Counted from the first letter of the stretch, positions 26,369-35,144 are shown. The stretch: DNA of 64,000 nt from Myxococcota bacterium (GCA_029251165.1 JAQXDW010000146.1:16001-80000), one strand, 5' to 3'. Numbers and translations: made by a program. The notes: generated by a model not told the origin, from the letters alone.

Positions 26369-27100
26369 CTACAGCGGGGTGCGGACCTGGGCGACGACCT
26401 GCGGGAGCAGCGGCCCGGCGGTCTGAGAGACGAAGGGAACCTGGAGTCCGAGATCGGCGGTCACCTCTGCCGCAGCCCACGACAGCAGCACCCGGCTGGA
26501 GAGCACGGTGTGGTCGATCAGCACCAGCTCCTCCTCGAGGACCAGCGACAGCTGGTTGACCAGCGGGATCGTCTGGAACGACCGGACGTCGATGAGAAAC
26601 GGGACGATGGCGGAGAGGTACCGCTCGGTGCCGAGGCCGGCGCCGATGCAGAGGGTCCAGGCGACCGGCGTGGGCAGGTCGAGCTCAGCAAATCCGGTGA
26701 CGTCCCAGCCAGGCTGGGTCTCTCGGCTCTGGCTGCCCCAGGTGGTCACCCACATGGACTGCGGCGCGACCAGCCCGCCCGCCGACAGGCCCAGCGCCAT
26801 CCGACGCTCCAGGCCGACGTGTATCCGACCCTCGCCTCGGATCCGCCCGAGGCCCGCCTCTCCCCAGCCGTCCGGTCCGATGGCCTGTACCAGCGGAAGC
26901 GAGAGGTCGCCGGAGAAGCGATCGGTTCCGTAGCGGATGCGGGGGACCTGCTGGAAGACGGTGACTTCTCCTGGCGCGAGCACCAGGCGACCGGAGAGCT
27001 GTCGGGTGGTGGCCGCGGCGTGCTGGCGATAGCCGGCGGTCTCTTCGGCCTCAAGAAGCGGAGCAGCGGCGAGGGCAGCGGCGGCGAGGAGGGCGATCAC
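26369..27100 (-). CDS. Predicted exported beta-rich protein
   Basis: The 243-residue product starts with a signal peptide (ALLAAAALAAAPLL, cleavage near AAA) and continues with alternating hydrophobic and polar strands and Gly/Trp-rich turns, as in outer-membrane beta-barrels or porin-like proteins. No family is recognised. The GTG start overlaps the preceding gene's stop (GTGA), so it is translationally coupled to that membrane protein. Confidence 0.6.
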   Translation of the reverse strand: MIALLAAAALAAAPLLEAEETAGYRQHAAATTRQLSGRLVLAPGEVTVFQQVPRIRYGTDRFSGDLSLPLVQAIGPDGWGEAGLGRIRGEGRIHVGLERRMALGLSAGGLVAPQSMWVTTWGSQSRETQPGWDVTGFAELDLPTPVAWTLCIGAGLGTERYLSAIVPFLIDVRSFQTIPLVNQLSLVLEEELVLIDHTVLSSRVLLSWAAAEVTADLGLQVPFVSQTAGPLLPQVVAQVRTPL

Positions 27101-27960
27101 TGGTTGCCTCCGGAGTCGGGTGTGCCGGTGTCTCCGCAGCCTCCACCGAGCCGATAGTCGGCGGTCTCATCCACCACGCAGTCTGCGTCTGCTGCGATGA
27201 GCGGCCACGCGGCATCGGCGGCGGTGGTGAAGGTCCAGGCCCCCTGCTGAGAAAATTCGGGGATGGTCGCCTGGTTGACCGACTTGTCGGCGAATGCACC
27301 GATGTCCCAGGTGTACTCCGTCTCTGGCGTGAGCCCGCCCAGCGGGCACAGCAGCACCATGCCCCCTTCACTCTGGGTCACCGCGAAGGGGACTGCACCG
27401 TCGGGGCCGGTGAGGGCGACCGACTCGGTGAAGCTCGGGGTGTCGATCGGGACGCCAGCGCCAGCGTAGCCCCAGTCCAGCAGCAGCGGTCGGTTGGGAT
27501 CCCAGTCGGTCTCGCCGTCGCAGGGATCGCGGATGTCTTCAGGGTAGCTGGTGGCCATGCAGGCGAGGAAGGCCAGCGGGGTGGCGCAGCGGCGTGGTGT
27601 GGTCGGTCGCCAGCAGAGGGGAGCCAGCAAGACGGCCGGCAGGGCGATGAGATCGGTTGGATCCGGGACATGCGCGCCGCCAAAGACGCCGATCCAGGTC
27701 TCGCCCAGCGGCGGATAGAGCTGGAGGAGGATGAACGAGAGCACCGCAGCGGAGAGCGCCACGATTCGCGCGGGTCGGTCGGGAACCCGGACGATGGAGA
27801 GGAGCGCAGCGAGGAGGACCGGGCAGACGATCATCCAGGCGACGTCGGAGAGCTTGCCGGTCAGCGCAGAGGGGAAGGCGGACTTGAGGATGTGGTCGTT
27901 GACCAGGAGGAGCCCGACCGAGAGGAGGCAGACAGGATGAGCGGGACCGTGGCGTAGCAT
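27097..27960 (-). CDS. Polytopic membrane protein with extracytoplasmic tail
   Basis: The ATG at 27960 gives 287 residues; a longer frame upstream has a non-coding-looking, His/Pro-rich extension and is rejected. Three or four hydrophobic segments fall in about residues 8-130, then a Cys-containing, beta-rich tail of about 140 residues ends in GDTGTPDSGG. The tail has the look of an extracytoplasmic domain with disulfides. I do not recognise a family. Coupled to the next gene by a 4-base overlap. Confidence 0.65.
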   Translation of the reverse strand: MLRHGPAHPVCLLSVGLLLVNDHILKSAFPSALTGKLSDVAWMIVCPVLLAALLSIVRVPDRPARIVALSAAVLSFILLQLYPPLGETWIGVFGGAHVPDPTDLIALPAVLLAPLCWRPTTPRRCATPLAFLACMATSYPEDIRDPCDGETDWDPNRPLLLDWGYAGAGVPIDTPSFTESVALTGPDGAVPFAVTQSEGGMVLLCPLGGLTPETEYTWDIGAFADKSVNQATIPEFSQQGAWTFTTAADAAWPLIAADADCVVDETADYRLGGGCGDTGTPDSGGNQ

Positions 27961-27990
27961 GGTCCCAAGCGTAGCCGAACGGAGTTCACC

Positions 27991-28362
27991 ATGCCCACAC
28001 CGACAAAGCTCAATGTCCACGAAGCATTCGACTTGATCGAGGCTCCATGGGCACCAGCGATTGCGGCACAGGTGGGCGGCTCGATGGTGAAGCTCGTGCG
28101 GCTGGAGGGCAGCTTTGTGTGGCACCACCATGAGGCAGAGGATGAGCTGTTCTATGTGCTGTCTGGGCGGCTGCGGATGCAGTTTCGGGAGCAGGAGGTG
28201 GTGCTGGAGGCGGGGGAGCTGATCTGTGTACCGGCGGGGGTGGAGCACTGTCCGGTGGGTGAGGATGACTGCCGGGTGATGCTGGTGGAGCCGGCGAGCA
28301 CGGTGAACACAGGGTCCGTGGAGAGCGCGCGCACGGTGCGAGAGCTGGTGGACCTGCGCTGA
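27991..28362 (+). CDS. Cupin-domain protein
   Basis: The 123-residue protein is a single small cupin: motif 1 HHHEAEDELFYVLSGRLRM (with His45, His47 and Glu51 as metal ligands) and motif 2 with PAGVEHCP (His). Such proteins bind a metal and are often isomerases or dioxygenases, or sugar- or hormone-like ligand binders. It is divergent from the membrane-protein operon. Nothing else identifies a substrate. Confidence 0.9.
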   Translation: MPTPTKLNVHEAFDLIEAPWAPAIAAQVGGSMVKLVRLEGSFVWHHHEAEDELFYVLSGRLRMQFREQEVVLEAGELICVPAGVEHCPVGEDDCRVMLVEPASTVNTGSVESARTVRELVDLR

Positions 28363-28377
28363 CGTGGCGGCCTGTGC

Positions 28378-29154
28378 CTACCCCCACTGCGCCGACAGTG
28401 CTGCGGCATACGCGCCGGCCTGTCCAAACGGCACATAGTGCCGCCCCCCGTCCACCAGCACACACCGCCCGCCCAGTCGCCGCGCGGTCCAGCGGGCGGT
28501 CGCAGGCGGATTGAACCGGTCTTCTGTACCCCACAGGCACAGCGTGTCTACACCCGCCAGTCGACGCGTCAGCGGCCACAGGGTGCGGGCTGAGAGGTGC
28601 TGGGCGGTCTGCCGCATGAGCCCGGGCAGCTCCGGCCGCGCGACGACCCCGCCAAACGTCTCCAAGAACGCTGCGCGCGCACCATCACAGACGCCGTGAT
28701 GGAGGTAGAGGCCGCCGCCGTGGTGCTGATAGAAGTAGCGGTGCAGTCCGGGGAGCGCGGTCAGGCGGGGGATGAGCCAGAGCAGGCCGGTCGGCGCAGA
28801 GGTGAGGGTGAGGCTGGCGGCGCCGTGCTGCGCTGCGTGGAGGGCGGCGAGCAGGCCGCCGTAGTCCTGGCCGACGAGGTGGAGCGGGCCGGAGAGGCCG
28901 AGCGCGGAGAGGGCGGCGGAGAGCCAGTCGGTGTAGGCCGTGAGCGTCGGAACAGGCAGCGGAGCAGTGCCGCCGTAGCCGGGCAGGTCCAGGGCGAGGA
29001 GGGCGCGATCAGGGAGCAGGGCGGGCAGCCGAGAGAACAGCCGTGCGTCGGTCGGCACGCCGTGCAGCAGCACCGCGGGTGCTGCATCCTCTGGACCGCT
29101 CCGCCAGCCGGTGGTTGGCCGGCCGTGGAGCGGAATGGAGACCGGTTGCATCAT
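28378..29154 (-). CDS. Alpha/beta hydrolase, haloalkane-dehalogenase-like
   Basis: The 258-residue protein has the nucleophile elbow GQDYGG, with Asp in the nucleophile place, as in haloalkane dehalogenases and epoxide hydrolases, and not the usual Ser. An oxyanion motif HGVPTD lies near residue 32 and a C-terminal His in DGGRHYVP. A strictly ester-cleaving role is thus less likely. The start is one of two adjacent Met codons at 29149-29154. It is convergent with the cupin gene, 15 bases apart. Confidence 0.85.
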   Translation of the reverse strand: MMQPVSIPLHGRPTTGWRSGPEDAAPAVLLHGVPTDARLFSRLPALLPDRALLALDLPGYGGTAPLPVPTLTAYTDWLSAALSALGLSGPLHLVGQDYGGLLAALHAAQHGAASLTLTSAPTGLLWLIPRLTALPGLHRYFYQHHGGGLYLHHGVCDGARAAFLETFGGVVARPELPGLMRQTAQHLSARTLWPLTRRLAGVDTLCLWGTEDRFNPPATARWTARRLGGRCVLVDGGRHYVPFGQAGAYAAALSAQWG

Positions 29155-29203
29155 GGGCCATCGCTATCCCAGCCGATACGATGACGAGACACGGGGAGGT
29201 CAG

Positions 29204-29896
29204 ATGTCGCGGGTCATCATCACAGGCGCCACCGGAGCGGTCGGCAGCGCCCTGGTCTCGATCCTCGGGTCAGACCCACGCTGTGAGGATGCTCTCGCCC
29301 TGGTCCGCCGGCCAGTTGGGCTCGGAATCAGCACCGAGATCATCGACTTTGATGCGATGGCCGATCACGCTGCGGCGTTTGAGGGGCGAGACATCGCGCT
29401 GTGCTGTCTGGGCACCACCATCGCGGCGGTGGGTGGAGACAAGGCGGCATTTCGGCGCGTGGATCACGACTATCCGATCGAATTCTTTCGCCTCGCCCTC
29501 GCCGCAGGCGTCCGGCAGCTCTCCATCGTCACTGCCACCGGGGCCAGCGCTGGGTCGATGAGCTTCTACAGCCGCACCAAGGGGGAGGTCGAGGAGCGTG
29601 CCCGCGCGCTCGCCGCCGAGCACGCCGCCCGGCTGACCATCCTCCACCCGGCGATGCTGCTGACCCCTGGCGGGCAGCGGGATGGCTCGGTGCTCGGCGG
29701 CAAGAACGCCCGCACTGTGGAGGGCATCGCTCAGCGCGCCCTGCTGTCGGCGGGGTGGCTGCTCGGTCCGCTGCAGAAGCAGGTGGCGGTGACGGTCGAG
29801 GCGGTCGCGATGGCGATGTGGCGGGATGCGCTGGCGGGCGGAGACGGCGTGAGGGTGCTGACCAACCGACAGATCATCGCGATGGGCGAGGGCTGA
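29204..29896 (+). CDS. NAD(P)-binding short-chain oxidoreductase / epimerase-like protein
   Basis: ATG 29204 has GGGGAGG upstream and begins MSRVIITGATGAVGSAL, the glycine-rich Rossmann motif. The 230-residue product follows the pattern of atypical SDRs of the HTATIP2/NmrA type: CCLGTTIAAVGGDKAAFRRVD, then a conserved YSRTKGEVEE (Tyr and Lys in the SDR positions) and HPAMLLTPGGQRDGS. The substrate is unknown. The next two small genes lie on the same strand and may be co-transcribed. Confidence 0.85.
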   Translation: MSRVIITGATGAVGSALVSILGSDPRCEDALALVRRPVGLGISTEIIDFDAMADHAAAFEGRDIALCCLGTTIAAVGGDKAAFRRVDHDYPIEFFRLALAAGVRQLSIVTATGASAGSMSFYSRTKGEVEERARALAAEHAARLTILHPAMLLTPGGQRDGSVLGGKNARTVEGIAQRALLSAGWLLGPLQKQVAVTVEAVAMAMWRDALAGGDGVRVLTNRQIIAMGEG

Positions 29897-29946
29897 CGTC
29901 AGGCGAGAGTTCATGCACGCCGCCGAGGGGCGGTTACCCTGAGTCT

Positions 29947-30192
29947 ATGCTGCCTGATCGACAAGGACTGGTCCGTGTTCGCGCCAACATCGACGGCGAG
30001 GTCGAGATCCGCGCCCACCTCGGAGAAGCGGTGGTTCCCCGCCAGCTGATCGCCATCACCGAGGGCGACGAGCAGATCGAGTCGCTGTCGGTCCGCAAGA
30101 CCTCGATCGTCGAGTCGATCCTGGTGAAGTCCGGCACCGAGGTCACCGCTGGGACCACGCTGATGGTCGTGCGCGAGGTCGAGGAAGACTGA
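29947..30192 (+). CDS. Biotinyl/lipoyl-like hybrid-motif protein
   Basis: The 81-residue product has the two halves of a barrel-sandwich hybrid domain. The first (about 10-40) reads IDGEVEIRAHLGEAVVPRQL, and the second (about 52-75) contains SILVKSGTEVTAGTTLMVV. A Lys at 51 is near the usual hairpin but not in an MKM context, so it may be an unmodified domain that only binds or acts as a periplasmic adaptor-like part. The acidic end is EVEED. The gene starts with ATG 29947 and is followed after 12 bases by a larger helical-protein gene. Confidence 0.7.
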   Translation: MLPDRQGLVRVRANIDGEVEIRAHLGEAVVPRQLIAITEGDEQIESLSVRKTSIVESILVKSGTEVTAGTTLMVVREVEED

Positions 30193-30204
30193 TACCGTAG
30201 GGGC

Positions 30205-31218
30205 ATGTCCGACGACACCGCCCTGACCCTCCACCAGCAGACCCCGGCGGCTCAGCCCGGAGAGCACGGCTTGTCTGAGGACGCCACTCGCGCAGTGGTT
30301 CGCCAGCTGTTCGAGGCCTCAGTTGCCTCGTTTGGAGATGTCGTCTCGGCGCTGATGTTCGACATGGAGCAGACCGAGGACAACATCAAGGCGCTGTCCT
30401 GGCTGGCCGGCACCCAGACCCTGCTCTCCAGCGAGGCGGCGTTCCGCAGCGCGGTGAGCCAGCTGGCGTGGTGGGATCGCTTCCTCGCCCACCTCCCACA
30501 CCCTGCGCTGCTCTCAGAGGCGAACGCTGCGGCGCGTCGGCGGGCACAGTCCGAGCGTGCCCACGCCCGACTGATGGCGCGGCAGGCGGCGCTTCAGGAC
30601 CACCGTCAGCGGATCGCCGATGCGATGGCCGACCCGGATACCGGCCCCGCTGATCGTGCCCGCCTCCGTCGGGTGATGGCCGCGCCGGACGAGACGGAGT
30701 GGTGGGTCGATGTCGAGGGCTACGTCGCTGCGGCCCTCGCGCAGCTCCCGCCGGAGGTGCCCGACGTCCCGATCACCGCCGACGATCTTGCAGCAGAGAC
30801 CTCGTTCTCAGGCTTTCATGCCGTCGATGCCTTCCGCCGTCACCCCGAGCTCGGCCCGCGCGCGCAGAGCATGGACACCGAGCTGGCTGACATCCTCGCG
30901 GAGGCCTTCGGGCTCCGCCCCGCTGAGGCCCACCGGCACGCCGTCGTCCTCACCGGAATCTTCTGGCTGGCCCTGCGTCGGGCGCTCTCGGCAGGCAGCC
31001 ACCAGCTCTCCGCCTCGATCTCGCTGATGATGACCACCGGTCAAGGCAGCGTCCAGCAGCAGTTCACCCACGAGCTGCTCGGCAGCTGGCTGCCCTATCT
31101 CCAGACCCTCCCGCCTCCCCAGCACCGCAAGACCCTCGGCCAGCGGATCCGAGGCTGGCTCGGGCTGAAGCCGAGGGCGGCGGTGGTGCCCGTAGCCCGG
31201 CAGCTCGAAGAGGACTGA
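30205..31218 (+). CDS. Hypothetical helical protein, 337 aa
   Basis: The product is soluble and rich in Ala, Gln and Arg, with helices predicted nearly throughout, including a charged coiled-coil-like stretch at about 108-145. No family is recognised. The C-terminal basic segment GQRIRGWLGLKPR is followed by an acidic end LEED, like the small protein upstream (VEED). The 12-base spacing suggests a two-gene operon. Confidence 0.65.
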   Translation: MSDDTALTLHQQTPAAQPGEHGLSEDATRAVVRQLFEASVASFGDVVSALMFDMEQTEDNIKALSWLAGTQTLLSSEAAFRSAVSQLAWWDRFLAHLPHPALLSEANAAARRRAQSERAHARLMARQAALQDHRQRIADAMADPDTGPADRARLRRVMAAPDETEWWVDVEGYVAAALAQLPPEVPDVPITADDLAAETSFSGFHAVDAFRRHPELGPRAQSMDTELADILAEAFGLRPAEAHRHAVVLTGIFWLALRRALSAGSHQLSASISLMMTTGQGSVQQQFTHELLGSWLPYLQTLPPPQHRKTLGQRIRGWLGLKPRAAVVPVARQLEED

Positions 31219-31314
31219 CGCGGGCACCACCGCTGCGCACGGTGGCTGGACTGTTGCGCGAGATTGAGGGGTGTAGTGGTAGGATATGCCCGATTCACCA
31301 CTCCGAGCGTGCCC

Positions 31315-32874
31315 ATGTCCCGCCTCTCCGCCGCCGCCCTCATTCTCCTCACCGGCTGCATCGAGCAGACCTTCAACACCGCCGGAGAGGCGGGCGCGGG
31401 GTCTGGTGCAGAGATCGAGGTCGTCCCCGGCAGCCTCAGCTTTGGCCCGCTCTCCAGCGACGACGACGCCCTGATCAAGACCGTCCTCATCCGCAGCATC
31501 GGTGTCGCCGATCTCACCGTCGAGGAGATCACCGTCTCCGGGACCGGCGCGGAGAGCTTCACCCTGCTCACCGACTCCACCCGCTTCGTGCTGCCGCCCG
31601 GCGGCGAGATGGCGCTCGAGGTTGCGTTCCTGCCGATGGGCGCTTCGGAGCAGGCTGCGGTCGCGATCGTTTCCTCAAACGCCGACCTTCAGCCGACACT
31701 TCCCGTCAGCCTCTCGGGGGAGGGGCTGGTCTCTGAGCTCGCGATCACCCCCAGCCCGCTGGACTTCGGCGCGGTCGGCGTGGGCTGCGATGCCCTGGAG
31801 AATGTCACCCTGGAGAACGTCGGCACCGAGCCGCTCACCATCAGCGACATCTCCACCGACACCGCCAGCTTTGCGCTGACCACCCTCCCGACCCTGCCGC
31901 TGGACCTGGCGCCCGGGGAGTCCACGGGCATCCGGGTGACCTTCACGCCGGGGTCAGAGACCTCATTTGTGGGGACCATCGCTGTCGACTCCACCGAGCC
32001 GATGGGAACCCGGACGGCTGAGCAGCTCGGCGAGGGGGTCATCGACGGCTCCGAGGTCACGGACACCTGGGAGATGCCGGTCGATCCGCCCACCGACATC
32101 CTGTTCTCCCTGGACTCCTCCTGCTCGATGACCTGGGACATCTGGGAGATGTACAACAACTTTGACGCCTTCATCAACGAGCTGGAGGACTACTCCGAGG
32201 ACTGGCACATCATCGTCGCCAACGAAGACTCTGGCTGCAACAACTCCGGCATCCTCACCCCGACCACGCCGGACTACACCGAGAAGTTTCAGGAGGCACT
32301 GTTCGCCTGGAACCTGGAGAACGACTACACCGAGGCCCTGCTGACGGTCAACGACAACGCGGTCCAGAACACCGACGCCGGCGACTGCAACGCTGGCTTC
32401 ATGCGCCCCCAGGCGATGCTGCACATCATCGACATCACCGATGAGCCCGAGCAGTCTCCCCGCCCATGGGATGAGATCGTCGACAGCATCGTCACCAAGA
32501 AGGGCTCCCTGGCCCTGACCACCATCTCTGCCATCGCCGGGGACTACCCCAGCGGCTGCGACGACGCCGCTGCCGGCACCGGCTACTACGAGGCGGTCGA
32601 TGCCACCAGCGGGGTCTTTCTCTCGATCTGTCAGAGCTGGGCGACCACCAACAACCTTGGCCTGCTCGCCTCCGCCTCGGTCAATCAGGACACCTTCGAG
32701 CTGTCTCAGCCCGCCCAGGAGTCCACCATCGTCGTGGAGGTCAACGGCCAGCGTCAGACCTCGGGCTGGTCCTACGATGCCGCCAGCAACGCAGTCATCT
32801 TCGCCAGCAACCTGCCGGGAGAGGGAGACGCGGTCTCGATCACCTACACAAACACAGGCAGCTGCGAGGGGTGA
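31315..32874 (+). CDS. Choice-of-anchor D (ASH) / VWA-like lipoprotein
   Basis: The ATG at 31315 opens the leader MSRLSAAALILLTGC (lipobox Cys15); an earlier ATG at 31264 adds 17 unlikely residues. Residues about 30-245 are two ASH/choice-of-anchor D-type beta domains (phrases SLSFGPLSSDD and PLDFGAVGVGC with FxxVxVGxxxxxxVxLxNxGxxxLxI-like spacing). Residues about 250-480 hold a VWA-like domain with the MIDAS-type motif SLDSSCSM (DxSxS) and a Cys-rich insert. The C-terminus has another beta domain. It would be a surface lipoprotein involved in binding or adhesion; the ligand is unknown. Confidence 0.8.
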   Translation: MSRLSAAALILLTGCIEQTFNTAGEAGAGSGAEIEVVPGSLSFGPLSSDDDALIKTVLIRSIGVADLTVEEITVSGTGAESFTLLTDSTRFVLPPGGEMALEVAFLPMGASEQAAVAIVSSNADLQPTLPVSLSGEGLVSELAITPSPLDFGAVGVGCDALENVTLENVGTEPLTISDISTDTASFALTTLPTLPLDLAPGESTGIRVTFTPGSETSFVGTIAVDSTEPMGTRTAEQLGEGVIDGSEVTDTWEMPVDPPTDILFSLDSSCSMTWDIWEMYNNFDAFINELEDYSEDWHIIVANEDSGCNNSGILTPTTPDYTEKFQEALFAWNLENDYTEALLTVNDNAVQNTDAGDCNAGFMRPQAMLHIIDITDEPEQSPRPWDEIVDSIVTKKGSLALTTISAIAGDYPSGCDDAAAGTGYYEAVDATSGVFLSICQSWATTNNLGLLASASVNQDTFELSQPAQESTIVVEVNGQRQTSGWSYDAASNAVIFASNLPGEGDAVSITYTNTGSCEG

Positions 32875-33023
32875 TCCGACGGCACGATGACGGGCACGCC
32901 GATCCGGCTCAGCGCCGCCAGCACGATCCACCGATGACCGCCCAGGACGACAGAGGCGATGGCGCAGCGGAACATGCTGGCTTCCCGTCGCAGTGTGGGG
33001 GGCACCTGAGATAAGGCGGTGGC

Positions 33024-33404
33024 ATGGATCGCAAGACAGTACGCAAAGCCCACGATGCCTTGACCACCACCCGCCCCGGACGGGGGCGGATGTTCTCGTT
33101 TGGCGCCTTCGGGGGAAAGCTGGTCTTGGAGGTCTCTCGGTTTCACTGCGCGGAGACCGGTGGTGAGGTGAGCATCGACGACAAGCTGAAGGTGTCCATG
33201 CGCCGCCAGCTCCGCAGCATGCTCTCCCATGACCACCAGGGGGCCGGCTGCGCGGGGCTGTTCTACGTCGCGGACGGGGTGCCGACGTTTCGGGTCTGCG
33301 TCCGGCAGCGGTTCACCACCCGCCAGCTCACCGATGCGCTGACCCCCCTCGCGCAGCGACTGGGCGTGGTCGGGCTGGTGGTGGTCAAGGATCGCAAGGG
33401 GTGA
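33024..33404 (+). CDS. Hypothetical protein, 126 aa
   Basis: The small basic protein has about half beta-strand and half helix (SFGAFGGKLVLEVSRFH; LTDALTPLAQRLGVVGLVVV). No signal or membrane segment is seen and no family is recognised. The start ATG at 33024 has only a weak ribosome-binding site. It is isolated between a lipoprotein gene and the spacer to its right. Confidence 0.6.
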   Translation: MDRKTVRKAHDALTTTRPGRGRMFSFGAFGGKLVLEVSRFHCAETGGEVSIDDKLKVSMRRQLRSMLSHDHQGAGCAGLFYVADGVPTFRVCVRQRFTTRQLTDALTPLAQRLGVVGLVVVKDRKG

Positions 33405-33674
33405 CCGAGCCGCTGCTGGCCCGGTGGCTGCTCTCAAGCCACGGTCCGGTCGTCAGTCCTTCAGAGCACGCCAGAGATCCGGCCACGCTCGCGTGCTGGC
33501 GGGGGCGTGGCTACTGACACGGAAGCCAAGGAGCAGCGCGACGTGCCGCTCGATGATGGCCTGAGGTGCTGGTCGCTTGCTGAAGCCGTGGAGCGACAGG
33601 GCTGGCTGCGCATGAGCGGGATGCCGGCCTGGATCCGCCGCTGGACTGCATGAGTCTGCCTGGCGCTTGAGGGC
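33405..33674. other. 270-bp spacer with a start-less open stretch
   Basis: No gene is called. On the minus strand a frame without a start codon runs about 75 codons to a TGA near 33455. It reads plausibly as protein at its end (QAIIERHVALLLGFRVSS, then WPDLWRALKD). It is in the same frame as the VF530 gene to its right but lies beyond that gene's TAA. It could be a gene remnant. Confidence 0.35.
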
Positions 33675-33941
33675 TTACTCCTCGGCGGGAGTCGCTGCCT
33701 TCTTCAGCTGCTGCCATGCCATCTCCGCATGGTCGTCGACATAGATCCGCTCCACCAGCTCTCGCGCCCATGGCGTTCGTCGAAGAAACTTCAGGCTCGA
33801 CTTCACGCTCGGGTTGTTCTGGAAGCATCGGATGTTGACCCGGTATCCCAGCTCCTCCCAGCCGTGTCGATCGACGAGATCCTCGACGACTATCTTCAGC
33901 GTGATGCCGTGGAGGGGATTTTTTGGCTGCTCAAGGCTCAT
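33675..33941 (-). CDS. VF530/DUF2132 family DNA-binding protein
   Basis: The 88-residue protein matches the VF530 family closely: NPLHGITLKIVVEDLVD, GWEELGYRVNIRCF, NPSVKSSLKFLRRTPWARE. VF530 proteins are small helical DNA-binding proteins of unknown role, sometimes induced under stress. The length agrees with the family (about 75-90). It lies just downstream of a coupled ECF sigma/unknown gene pair on the same strand, nine bases from its end. Confidence 0.92.
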   Translation of the reverse strand: MSLEQPKNPLHGITLKIVVEDLVDRHGWEELGYRVNIRCFQNNPSVKSSLKFLRRTPWARELVERIYVDDHAEMAWQQLKKAATPAEE

Positions 33942-33950
33942 GGCACCCTC

Positions 33951-34205
33951 CTACCCTGCGGGAGCTTCGTCGGCCCTTGGGAACCCCAGCAGCCCCAGCG
34001 CTGCTCGGAGGAGGATGGTCTCCTCGTCGCACTCCGGGCAGGTGAGCCGGTGGTGCGCCATGGCATGCAGGACGTCCGTGCGGTCGATTCGTCCGTCGAG
34101 CAGCGGCGCGAGGAGTGCGTGAAAGGCGTCGCAGTCCAGCTCCGTGTCGCGGGTGAGCTGCAGGGCATTCAGCAGCCGCTCAGTCGGCGTGGCGTCCGTG
34201 CTCAT
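33951..34205 (-). CDS. Small protein coupled to an ECF sigma gene
   Basis: The 84-residue product is helical with one CxxC pair (LTCPECDEE) in the second half. It has no membrane segment and no complete zinc anti-sigma motif (H...C..C). The ATG overlaps the sigma gene's TGA by four bases, so it is translated with it. By position it may be a soluble anti-sigma or sigma-modulating protein; this is inference. It is followed by the VF530 gene. Confidence 0.7.
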   Translation of the reverse strand: MSTDATPTERLLNALQLTRDTELDCDAFHALLAPLLDGRIDRTDVLHAMAHHRLTCPECDEETILLRAALGLLGFPRADEAPAG

Positions 34206-34786
34206 GCTGCGGCCTCCATCGCCTGCAGCAGCTCGTCTGCGCTCAGCCCGCGCTCCTGGAGGTGGGCGAGGAGACGCCCCCGTGCATCGTGGAGGAGCTT
34301 GTAGAGGGTGCCTCGCTTGCGCCCCATCCTCCGGGCTACCTCAGACATCGGAATTCCCGACAGCTTGGCGAGCAGGGCGGTGCGCTGAAGCTCGGTGAGG
34401 GAGGCATCGATGGCGGAGAGGAGCAGCTGGCTGACCTGGGCTTGCTGGATGGCGTCCGGAGCGGCGGGGGCAGCCATCAGCGCGCGGGTACTCTCGGCGG
34501 CGTCGGACAGCGGAACGTGGACATGCCGCCGACGCCGAAGCTCCATCAGGGCAGTGTTGACCGCGATGGCGGCCGCCCAGGTGTTCAGCCGGCTCTGGCC
34601 GCTGAAGTCCGCGATGTTCTCGTGAATTCGCAGCATGGCCTCCTGGTTCAGGTCAGACAGGTCTGCTTCAGACAGCTGTCGGGAGAACCCACGGGCCAGC
34701 ACACGCCGCAGGTAGTCCGCGAGGTCGCGGAGGGTGTCTCCGTCGCCTGAGAGGATGGCCTGGATGCGGTCGGTGTCGTGCGGCAA
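34202..34786 (-). CDS. ECF-type RNA polymerase sigma factor
   Basis: The 194-residue product has the sigma-2 region (about 10-85, including SDLNQEAMLRIHENIADF and RLNTWAAAIAVN) and a sigma-4 HTH (about 120-180, SGIPMSEVARRMGRKRGTLYKLLHDAR). It is a group 4 factor without an obvious extension. The start is a TTG at 34786; no ribosome-binding site is clear. It forms a 4-base-overlap unit with the next small gene. A target promoter cannot be assigned. Confidence 0.9.
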   Translation of the reverse strand: MPHDTDRIQAILSGDGDTLRDLADYLRRVLARGFSRQLSEADLSDLNQEAMLRIHENIADFSGQSRLNTWAAAIAVNTALMELRRRRHVHVPLSDAAESTRALMAAPAAPDAIQQAQVSQLLLSAIDASLTELQRTALLAKLSGIPMSEVARRMGRKRGTLYKLLHDARGRLLAHLQERGLSADELLQAMEAAA

Positions 34787-34886
34787 GTGCAGAGCATACG
34801 CCGCCCAGCGTCAGACTCCCAGTGCGGTCGGAGTGCCGTCCGCGACGACCGCCGCCGGGCGCGCGCTGAGGCGGGCACCATCGATG

Positions 34887-35144
34887 CTATGCCTGGCTCG
34901 GCGCTTCTCGATCCAGGCTGCGCAGGTACGCCACGATGTCCGCTGACTCCGGCATCAGCCGACCCTCGCCCCCGTCGGGGATGAGCAGGACCGGCACCGT
35001 CGCCCGCCCACGCCGTCGCAGCAGCATCTCGCGCGCGTCGTTGTCTCGGCTGGTGTCGACGAGGTCGAGGTGAATCCCCAGCGCGCCGGCAGCGCGACGG
35101 ACCACGTGGCAGTACGGGCAGTAGGGGGTGTGGTAGAGCGTCAT
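34887..35144 (-). CDS. Glutaredoxin / GST N-terminal-domain protein
   Basis: The ATG at 35144 has GAGGAG nine bases upstream. The 85-residue product has the thioredoxin-fold start MTLYHTPYCPYCHVVRRA with the redox CPYC, then the cis-Pro in TVPVLLIP and a conserved ESADIVAYL. It may reduce disulfides or glutathionylated proteins. It is a stand-alone cytosolic protein next to a MAPEG gene. Confidence 0.85.
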   Translation of the reverse strand: MTLYHTPYCPYCHVVRRAAGALGIHLDLVDTSRDNDAREMLLRRRGRATVPVLLIPDGGEGRLMPESADIVAYLRSLDREAPSQA

